From assembly GCA_937952345.1 (NCBI GenBank), contig CALFYN010000317.1:1-14557 (forward strand): 14,557 nucleotides of DNA. The letters are read 5' to 3'. Below, in pieces: positions 6,578 to 11,895 of the stretch. The translations under genes were made by a program, and so were the position numbers. Below the pieces are notes generated by a model, which was not told where the DNA came from, searched no databases, and was given only the letters and a program-made list of their open reading frames with translations. Source of the stretch: an uncultured Acidobacteriota bacterium (GTDB lineage Bacteria; Acidobacteriota; Terriglobia; Bryobacterales; Bryobacteraceae). Every line of letters starts with the position of its first letter. Positions within the stretch are counted from its first letter, which is position 1.

Positions 6578-7675
6578 GTGCTGGTAGTGCTCGCAATGGC
6601 CATGCTTGCCGCGGCGCAGCAGGCCGAGCCCGATCTGGCCACGCTGCTCGATGGCTCCCGCCGCCAAATGGCGAAAGGGGAACTCGCCGCGGCAAAGGAG
6701 ACCATGACGCAGGCCTGGAAACTGGCGCAAGATCTGCCGCGCGACGACGTGCGGCGCTACGACACTCTCAAGCAATTCGTGACGGTACTGACTGGCTTGG
6801 CCGAATACGAGGAAGCCGAGACATACCTCAATCTCGCCATTCACTGGCGGGAATCGGTAAATGGTGCGGCCGATCCCAAAGTGGCGGATGAGCTCTTCCA
6901 AATGGCGCATCTACACCGCCTGCGCGGCGATTATTCCGGCGCCATGGAGATTCTGCAGCGCGTGATGTTGATGCGCACAAAGTCAAAAGGGTTCGAGAGC
7001 ATCGAAGTGGCGGACCTGCTCAGCCTGCAATCGCTGATCTGCATTGAACAGCAGGAGAACGTCCAGGCCGTCGCGTTCCTGCGCCAATCATTGCGCCTGC
7101 GCGGGAAACTGCTTGGGGAGGATCACCCGGCGCTGGTCCCCGATCTCGACCGGCTTGGCATCACACAGGCGACATTGCGCAGCTATGCGGAGTCGGAAGC
7201 GGCTTTCCGCCGTGTGTTGCTGATTCGCGAAGCGCTGCTCGGTAAGGACGATCCCGACCTTTTGGCCACGCTGGACGGATTAGGCTATGCCTTGTTCGGG
7301 CAGAAGAAATATGAGGAGGCAGAAACCGCCTACTTACGGTTGCTGGATCTGTGGGTGAAGACATCGGGCGCCGAGCATCCGATGGTGGCATGGTCCTACG
7401 ACAAGCTGGCATTGCTGTATCAGGACCAGAAGAGCGAGGAAAAACGGAAAGCCGCGGCGGACAATGCCAATGCGGTGCGGGCGATCGTGCTGGCCAAGGG
7501 ACTGCAAAGCGAAGCCACCGTGCAGTTGGCGGCAGGGGATCGCGCGGCTGCCATCGCTCTGCTGAAGCAGGCGCAGCAGGCACTGCAGGCGAAGCATGAG
7601 CGTCTGGAGAAACCACGCAAGCAGGTCGACGAGTTGCTCCGCGAAGTCACTGCTCCAGGGAAGCAGAAAAAATGA
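6578..7675 (+). CDS. Exported TPR-repeat protein (kinesin-light-chain-like repeats)
   Basis: The frame is open from 6386, but the upstream part is antisense to the sulfatase gene. A strong Shine-Dalgarno precedes a GTG at 6578, which gives a 365-residue protein starting with a compact signal peptide (MLVVLAMAMLAAAQQ). The remainder is helical, with tandem tetratricopeptide repeats. The clearest, about 180-310, show the 42-residue kinesin-light-chain/TPR_12 period marked by GEDHPAL, GKDDPDL and GAEHPMV. The C-terminus (about 315-365) is a charged helix rich in Ala, Gln, Lys and Glu. TPRs are protein-protein scaffolds; no enzymatic motif is seen. Its stop overlaps a possible ATG of the serine hydrolase frame, and that hydrolase follows closely, so the two are probably one transcription unit of secreted proteins. 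Binding partner unknown. Confidence 0.85.
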   Translation: MLVVLAMAMLAAAQQAEPDLATLLDGSRRQMAKGELAAAKETMTQAWKLAQDLPRDDVRRYDTLKQFVTVLTGLAEYEEAETYLNLAIHWRESVNGAADPKVADELFQMAHLHRLRGDYSGAMEILQRVMLMRTKSKGFESIEVADLLSLQSLICIEQQENVQAVAFLRQSLRLRGKLLGEDHPALVPDLDRLGITQATLRSYAESEAAFRRVLLIREALLGKDDPDLLATLDGLGYALFGQKKYEEAETAYLRLLDLWVKTSGAEHPMVAWSYDKLALLYQDQKSEEKRKAAADNANAVRAIVLAKGLQSEATVQLAAGDRAAAIALLKQAQQALQAKHERLEKPRKQVDELLREVTAPGKQKK

Positions 7676-7722
7676 AGGGAACATTGTCCGCCGATTCTCC
7701 GTCTTTTCAGGGGGCGAAAACC

Positions 7723-9054
7723 ATGATGCTTCGAAGCACGTTCCTTCTTATTGCGAGCGCAACGCTCATCTGTGCGCAGGATTATGCGGCGAAAGCCCAG
7801 GCTTTTGTCGATTCCTGGGCCCGCGACGGACAGTTCAGCGGGACCGTTCTGGTGGTCAAGGACGGGCAGCCTGTTTTCCGCAAAGGCTTCGGCCAGGCCA
7901 ATCGCGAATGGAACATCCCCAATGCGCCGGACACGAAGTTCCGCCTTGGTTCCATCACCAAGCAGTTCACGGCGGCGGCAGTGCTGCAACTGGTGGAGAA
8001 GGGCAAACTGTCCATTGAAGATCCGGTGTCCAAGCACTACCCGGATGCGCCGGCTGCCTGGGAGAAGATTACGATTCATCACCTGCTCAATCACACTTCC
8101 GGAATCCCCAGCTATACGGGATTGCCTGGGTTCTTTGCGAAGGAATCGATGATCCGCCGTTCACCCGCCGAGATCGTGAAGCTGACGCAGGACAAGCCGC
8201 TCGAGTTCGAACCCGGCACCAAGTTCGCCTACAACAACACGGGATACGTGTTGCTGGGGCATATCATCGAACGGATCAGCGGCACCAGCTATGACGCGTA
8301 TGTGCGGAAAAACCTCCTGGAACCACTTGCGCTGAAGGATTCGGGCTATGACTGGAATACGGCGGTGATCGCCAGGCGCGCCAGCGGCTACACTCCCGAT
8401 GGCAAGCAGGCGCCGTACCTGGACATGAGTCTGCCGCACGCCGCCGGCTCTCTCTATTCCACCGTCGACGATCTGGCGAAGTGGGCCGAGGCTCTGGAAT
8501 CGGGCAAGGTGGTCAGCAAAGAGCACTATGCCAAGATGACCACGGCCTACCGCAATAACTACGGTTACGGACTGACGATGGCCAAAATCGAAAATCACGA
8601 TGTCGTGGGCCACGGTGGGGGAATCAATGGGTTCAACACCAGTCTGCTGCGAGCGCCCTCCGGCAAAGTCACGGTTGTCGTGCTGGCCAATCAGAACGGG
8701 CCTGCCGCCGATACCATTAGCAAAGCTCTGATAGCGATGCAGTTCGGCAAGGACGCGACTCCACGCCCGTTGTTGACGGAAGTGAAGTTGCCCGCGGAGA
8801 AGTTGGATGCCGTGGCGGGGCAATACGAATTGAGGCCGGGCTTCGTGCTGAAAGTGTGGCGCGAAGGCGACCAATTGTTGACCCAGGCGACGGGTCAGGG
8901 CAAGCTTCCGGTGATGGCTTCGGGCGAAGATCGTTTCTTCTCCCGCGTGGTGGGAGCGGAACTGGAGTTCAAACGCGACGCGTCCGGGAAAGTCAACTTG
9001 GTGGTTCTTCATCAGGGGGGGCGTCAAATGGAGGGCAAGCGCATCGGCGACTGA
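7723..9054 (+). CDS. Secreted serine hydrolase, beta-lactamase/class C penicillin-binding fold
   Basis: From the ATG at 7723 the product is 443 residues. An in-frame ATG at 7672 overlaps the TPR stop (ATGA), but the 7723 start has AGGGGG 8 nt upstream and begins a clean signal peptide (MMLRSTFLLIASATLICAQ), so it is preferred. The active-site motifs of the family are complete: S77-I-T-K80 (SxxK, nucleophile), Y170-N-N172 (YxN) and H297-G-G299 (HxG, replacing KTG). After residue about 355 a smaller beta-rich C-terminal domain follows, like the DUF3471-type domain in many such hydrolases. Members act as D-aminopeptidases, esterases or peptidoglycan hydrolases, and few are true beta-lactamases, so resistance should not be inferred. 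It probably acts in the periplasm and is co-transcribed with the TPR gene. Confidence 0.9.
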   Translation: MMLRSTFLLIASATLICAQDYAAKAQAFVDSWARDGQFSGTVLVVKDGQPVFRKGFGQANREWNIPNAPDTKFRLGSITKQFTAAAVLQLVEKGKLSIEDPVSKHYPDAPAAWEKITIHHLLNHTSGIPSYTGLPGFFAKESMIRRSPAEIVKLTQDKPLEFEPGTKFAYNNTGYVLLGHIIERISGTSYDAYVRKNLLEPLALKDSGYDWNTAVIARRASGYTPDGKQAPYLDMSLPHAAGSLYSTVDDLAKWAEALESGKVVSKEHYAKMTTAYRNNYGYGLTMAKIENHDVVGHGGGINGFNTSLLRAPSGKVTVVVLANQNGPAADTISKALIAMQFGKDATPRPLLTEVKLPAEKLDAVAGQYELRPGFVLKVWREGDQLLTQATGQGKLPVMASGEDRFFSRVVGAELEFKRDASGKVNLVVLHQGGRQMEGKRIGD

Positions 9055-9096
9055 GGGGATCAAGCATTTGCCCTACTCCTGAGAGTATCTTCCAGC

Positions 9097-9102
9097 TATA
9101 AT
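9097..9102 (+). promoter_or_regulatory. Possible -10 box upstream of the Gfo/Idh/MocA gene
   Basis: A perfect TATAAT lies in the 80-bp gap after the serine hydrolase gene, 32 bp before the ATG at 9135. No good -35 is present at 16-18 bp spacing (TACTCC at 17 bp). Transcription would start near 9109. It suggests the oxidoreductase gene can be expressed separately from the hydrolase genes. Bacteroidetes-like or extended promoters were not tested. Confidence 0.4.
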
Positions 9103-9134
9103 CAGGAAGATTCCGCAAAGGAGTGGATCCCTCA

Positions 9135-10439
9135 ATGAGCACAAGTCTTTCCCGCAGACAGGCGCTGCAGGTTGCAGGCGCCGCGGCCATTGCCACGCAA
9201 GCCCGGCCGATTCTTGGGGCCAACGACCGTGTCAACCTCGCTGTCATTGGTATCGGCGGCCGCGGGACTGCGCATCTCAACGAGTATCTCAAGCTCGATT
9301 GCTACATGGCCGCGTTGTGCGATGTGAATCAAGCCGCGCAGGAACGGGCGGTTGCCATCGTCCAAAAGGCGAAAGGGCATCAGGCCAAAGTCTACTCCGA
9401 CATGCGCAAGCTGTTCGAAGACAAAGACGTGGATGCGGTGAGCATCGCCACGCCCAACCACTGGCATTCGCTGTCCACCATCTGGGCCTGCCAGGCGGGC
9501 AAAGACGTGTACGTGGAAAAGCCTGTTTCGCACAACGTGTTTGAGAGCAAGCAGATGACTGCCGCCGCCCGCAAATACAACCGCATCGTGCAGGCCGGAA
9601 CGCAAAGCCGCAGTACGGCGCACAAGATCGCCGCCATGAAACTGCTGCATGAGGGCGCCATTGGCAAGATCTACATGGCGAAGGGACTCTGCTACAAGCG
9701 CCGGCCCTCCATCGGCCGCAAACCCGATATTCCAACGCCGCCCGGAATCGACTGGAGCCTGTTCCTCGGTCCCGCGCCGATGCGGCCCTTCAACGAAAAT
9801 CGCTTCAAGTACAACTGGCATTGGTTCTGGGACACCGGCAACGGAGACATCGGAAACCAGGGTGTGCACGAAATGGATATTGCCCTCTGGGGTTTGAATC
9901 GCAAGACTATGCCGAAGAATGTCGTTTCCACTGGCGGCAAGATGGTCTACGACGACGATCAGGAAACGCCGAACACGCAGATTGCCACGTTTGATTGCGA
10001 CGGCGTGGAACTGGTCTTCGAAGTTCGTGGGCTGATCAGTCCCGAAGAAGGACCACTCAAGGCACGGGGCGCCAATATCGTTGGCAATATCTTCTACGGC
10101 AGTGACGGATACCTGGCTGTGGATGGCGGCGGATATTGGGCCTACAAAGGCGACAAGCGCGAATTGCTGGCGGAAGGAAAAGCCGAACGCGGAGACAACG
10201 CCCCGCATATGGACAACTTCCTGAAGGCCGTGCGCAGCCGCAGGCGCGAAGATCTGCATGCCGAAGTGGCTGTGAACGCGCTAGCGTCGAATTTCGTGCA
10301 TCTGGCCAACATCAGCTATCGCGTGGGCCGCAAGCTGACATGGGATGCGCAGAAGGAACGGTTTGCCGGGGATTCGCAGGCGGATGCCATGCTTACCCGT
10401 AACTATCGTGCTCCCTACATTGTTCCTGAGAAAGTATAA
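9135..10439 (+). CDS. Tat-signal Gfo/Idh/MocA family oxidoreductase
   Basis: The product is 434 residues from the ATG at 9135. An in-frame GTG at 9123 is part of the Shine-Dalgarno (AAGGAG, 9118-9123), so the ATG is chosen. The N-terminus is a twin-arginine signal (SRRQALQVAGAAAIA, residues 6-20). The Rossmann fold follows with GIGGRG (39-44) for NAD(P), ATPNHWH (105-111) and the family EKP motif (E128-K-P130, VYVEKPVSHN), whose Lys is the usual catalytic residue. The C-terminal substrate domain contains GNQGVHEMD (240-248), with H245 and D248 in the common HxxD position. Such exported members usually oxidise or reduce sugars or inositols, or act in glycosidase-like redox chemistry with tightly held NAD; the substrate here is unknown. 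The thioredoxin-like gene follows after 11 nt, probably in the same transcript. Confidence 0.92.
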   Translation: MSTSLSRRQALQVAGAAAIATQARPILGANDRVNLAVIGIGGRGTAHLNEYLKLDCYMAALCDVNQAAQERAVAIVQKAKGHQAKVYSDMRKLFEDKDVDAVSIATPNHWHSLSTIWACQAGKDVYVEKPVSHNVFESKQMTAAARKYNRIVQAGTQSRSTAHKIAAMKLLHEGAIGKIYMAKGLCYKRRPSIGRKPDIPTPPGIDWSLFLGPAPMRPFNENRFKYNWHWFWDTGNGDIGNQGVHEMDIALWGLNRKTMPKNVVSTGGKMVYDDDQETPNTQIATFDCDGVELVFEVRGLISPEEGPLKARGANIVGNIFYGSDGYLAVDGGGYWAYKGDKRELLAEGKAERGDNAPHMDNFLKAVRSRRREDLHAEVAVNALASNFVHLANISYRVGRKLTWDAQKERFAGDSQADAMLTRNYRAPYIVPEKV

Positions 10440-10450
10440 GGTAACTGTTC

Positions 10451-10915
10451 ATGGGGAGATGGGAGAAGCCGGATAAGGACATGCCGCAATTCCGCCTGTC
10501 GGATATCGACGGCAATGTCTGGAATTTGAAACGTCTGCAAGGGAAAACGTTGCTGGTGGCGGTGTGGGCGGGATGGAGTGCGCCGTGCCAGATTCTCATG
10601 CCCAAGTTTCAGCGCTTGTACGACCAACTGAAAGAGCGGCAGGAACTGGTGGTGGCCACCTTCAATGTGGATGAGGAAACCGCATCCGTCCGTCCCTACC
10701 TGGAGAAGAACGGCTTCACGTTTCCCGTTGTCCCGTCGCGGGTGTTCGTTGGGCAACTGGTTGGTTTTCTGAGTGTGCCGCGGGTGTGGATTATTGATGC
10801 CAACGGCAAGTGGCAATGGGAGCAGGTGGGGTTTGATATGAACGACAAGGAATGGGAGTCGGAATTGCTGAAGCGGCTGGAGGCCGTTGCGGCGGCTTCG
10901 GCCTCCTCGGCATGA
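10451..10915 (+). CDS. Thioredoxin-fold (TlpA/redoxin-like) protein lacking the first active-site cysteine
   Basis: The product has 154 residues. The N-terminal half matches TlpA/AhpC-type redoxins: MPQFRLSDIDGN (11-22), a central strand LLVAVWAGW, then S43-A-P-C46 where active members have CxxC, and the cis-proline region LSVPRVWIIDANG (107-119). The nucleophilic Cys is Ser and C46 is the only cysteine in the protein, so normal dithiol exchange is not possible. It has no signal peptide, unlike most TlpA proteins, and an in-frame stop at 10442 rules out an upstream extension. The Shine-Dalgarno is modest (AAGG overlapping the previous stop codon). It could be a monothiol reductant, a binding protein, or the remnant of a larger exported redoxin. 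It ends 8 bp from the convergent fabD stop. Confidence 0.8.
   Translation: MGRWEKPDKDMPQFRLSDIDGNVWNLKRLQGKTLLVAVWAGWSAPCQILMPKFQRLYDQLKERQELVVATFNVDEETASVRPYLEKNGFTFPVVPSRVFVGQLVGFLSVPRVWIIDANGKWQWEQVGFDMNDKEWESELLKRLEAVAAASASSA
10879..10906. terminator. Inverted repeat at the convergent gene ends, weak terminator candidate
   Basis: GGAGGCCG (10879-10886) and CGGCCTCC (10899-10906) form a perfect 8-bp stem with a 12-nt loop, inside the 3' end of the thioredoxin-like gene and 18 bp beyond the fabD stop. It is in a reasonable place for a bidirectional terminator, but no T-run follows on either strand, so it may be only a GC-rich coding repeat. Confidence 0.2.
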
Positions 10916-10923
10916 ACTGTCTT

Positions 10924-11847
10924 TCAGCCGTGTAACTTTTCCCAATCGGCGGCTTCGCCGAATTTGCGGCATTCGATGGAACCATCGATCTGTTTTGCCA
11001 GCCCGCTGAGCACCGCTCCGGGGCCCACCTCTACTGCCTTGCTCACTCCGGATGCGGCCAGCAGGCGGATGGTTTCCACCCAGCGCACAGGGTTAGGCAC
11101 CTGTTCGATGAGACCCTGACGGGCCTCCGCGCCTGTTTGGACTTCGCGCGCCTGCCAGTTGTTGATCAAGGGCACGGCCAGATCCCGGAATTCCGTAACG
11201 GCCAGATCTTGTGCCAGAGCCTCCTGCGCCGGCTTCATCAACGGGCAGTGAAAGGGTGCGCTCACCGGCAGCGGAACGGCCCGTTTCGCCCCCGCCGCTT
11301 TCGCCAGTTCCGAAGCACGCGCTACGGCGCCGGCGTGTCCGGCGATGACGATCTGATCCGGCGAGTTGAGATTGGCGGCGCTCACCACTTCGCCCTGCGC
11401 CGCTTCCGCCAGAATCGCCTCCAGTTTGCCCTCGGGCAGTTTCAACAGCGCCGCCATCGCACCCACGCCCAGCGGGACAGCTTGCTGCATATACTGTCCG
11501 CGCTTGCGCACCAGACGCAAGGCATCGACAAAAGAAAGCGCTCCGGCCGCGACCAACGCCGAGTATTCACCCAAGCTGTGGCCGGCGACAAAGTCCGGGG
11601 TCATGCCCTTCTCTCGCAACACCCGGAAGGCCGCCGTCGACACGGCCACCAGCGCCGGTTGCGTATTCTCCGTCTTCTTCAATTCCTCCTCCGGACCCTG
11701 CCAGCAGAGTTCGGAGATCTTGAAACCTAGCGCCTCATCAGCTTCGGCGAAAGTGGCCGCAGCCACCGGAAACGCATCCGCAAGCGATTTGCCCATACCC
11801 GCGAATTGCGAGCCTTGTCCTGGAAATAGAAAAGCAGTCTTGCTCAT
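10924..11847 (-). CDS. fabD: Malonyl-CoA:ACP transacylase
   Basis: The product is 307 residues, the usual FabD length. It transfers malonyl from CoA to acyl carrier protein, supplying the extender unit for type II fatty acid synthesis in the cytoplasm. Family motifs are all present: FPGQGSQ (8-14), the nucleophile elbow GHSLGEY (89-95) with S91, an arginine-rich RLVRKRGQYMQ segment (111-121) with R116 as the malonyl-carboxylate binder, and SAPFHCPLM (196-204) with catalytic H200. The start has only a weak Shine-Dalgarno, but the N-terminus MSKTAFLFPGQGSQ is canonical. The rest of a fab cluster (fabH, fabG, acpP, fabF) is not downstream in this window; the next gene on that side is convergent. 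It is divergent from the RND transporter gene across 48 bp. Confidence 0.95.
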   Translation of the reverse strand: MSKTAFLFPGQGSQFAGMGKSLADAFPVAAATFAEADEALGFKISELCWQGPEEELKKTENTQPALVAVSTAAFRVLREKGMTPDFVAGHSLGEYSALVAAGALSFVDALRLVRKRGQYMQQAVPLGVGAMAALLKLPEGKLEAILAEAAQGEVVSAANLNSPDQIVIAGHAGAVARASELAKAAGAKRAVPLPVSAPFHCPLMKPAQEALAQDLAVTEFRDLAVPLINNWQAREVQTGAEARQGLIEQVPNPVRWVETIRLLAASGVSKAVEVGPGAVLSGLAKQIDGSIECRKFGEAADWEKLHG

Positions 11848-11860
11848 AAGATCGCCAAGA

Positions 11861-11866
11861 TATAAT
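11861..11866 (+). promoter_or_regulatory. Possible -10 box for the RND transporter gene
   Basis: A perfect TATAAT lies in the 48-bp fabD/RND gap, giving a start near 11873 and a leader of about 23 nt before the TTG at 11896. The -35 would fall inside the first codons of fabD and is poor (TCTTGC at 17 bp). The opposite strand is also AT-rich here (TATTAT), so the same segment may serve fabD; only one promoter is likely to fire at a time. Confidence 0.35.
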
Positions 11867-11884
11867 AGTAACCTCGTTCACTTC

Positions 11885-11889
11885 AGGAG
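11885..11889 (+). promoter_or_regulatory. Ribosome binding site supporting a TTG start
   Basis: AGGAG lies 6 nt before the TTG at 11896. The next in-frame ATG (11941) would remove the conserved N-terminal helix start NLSETCVRRPVFAF of RND pumps and has no Shine-Dalgarno, so the TTG is taken as the start. Confidence 0.7.
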
Positions 11890-11895
11890 CAGCAC

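Noticed and set aside
7672..7722. ATGA-coupled start of the serine hydrolase at 7672
   Set aside because: It would place 17 polar residues before a clear signal peptide; 7723 has its own Shine-Dalgarno. It is kept only as an alternative.
7723..9054. Calling the serine hydrolase an antibiotic-resistance beta-lactamase
   Set aside because: The SxxK/YxN/HxG set with a C-terminal accessory domain marks the broad class C hydrolase family, most members of which are not beta-lactamases.
8161..9063. Minus-strand open frame of 300 codons
   Set aside because: It is antisense to the serine hydrolase, with no ribosome binding site or motif.
9132..10259. Minus-strand open frame of 375 codons
   Set aside because: It lies opposite the Gfo/Idh/MocA gene with its intact EKP and GxGxxG motifs; no domain is seen in the antisense product.
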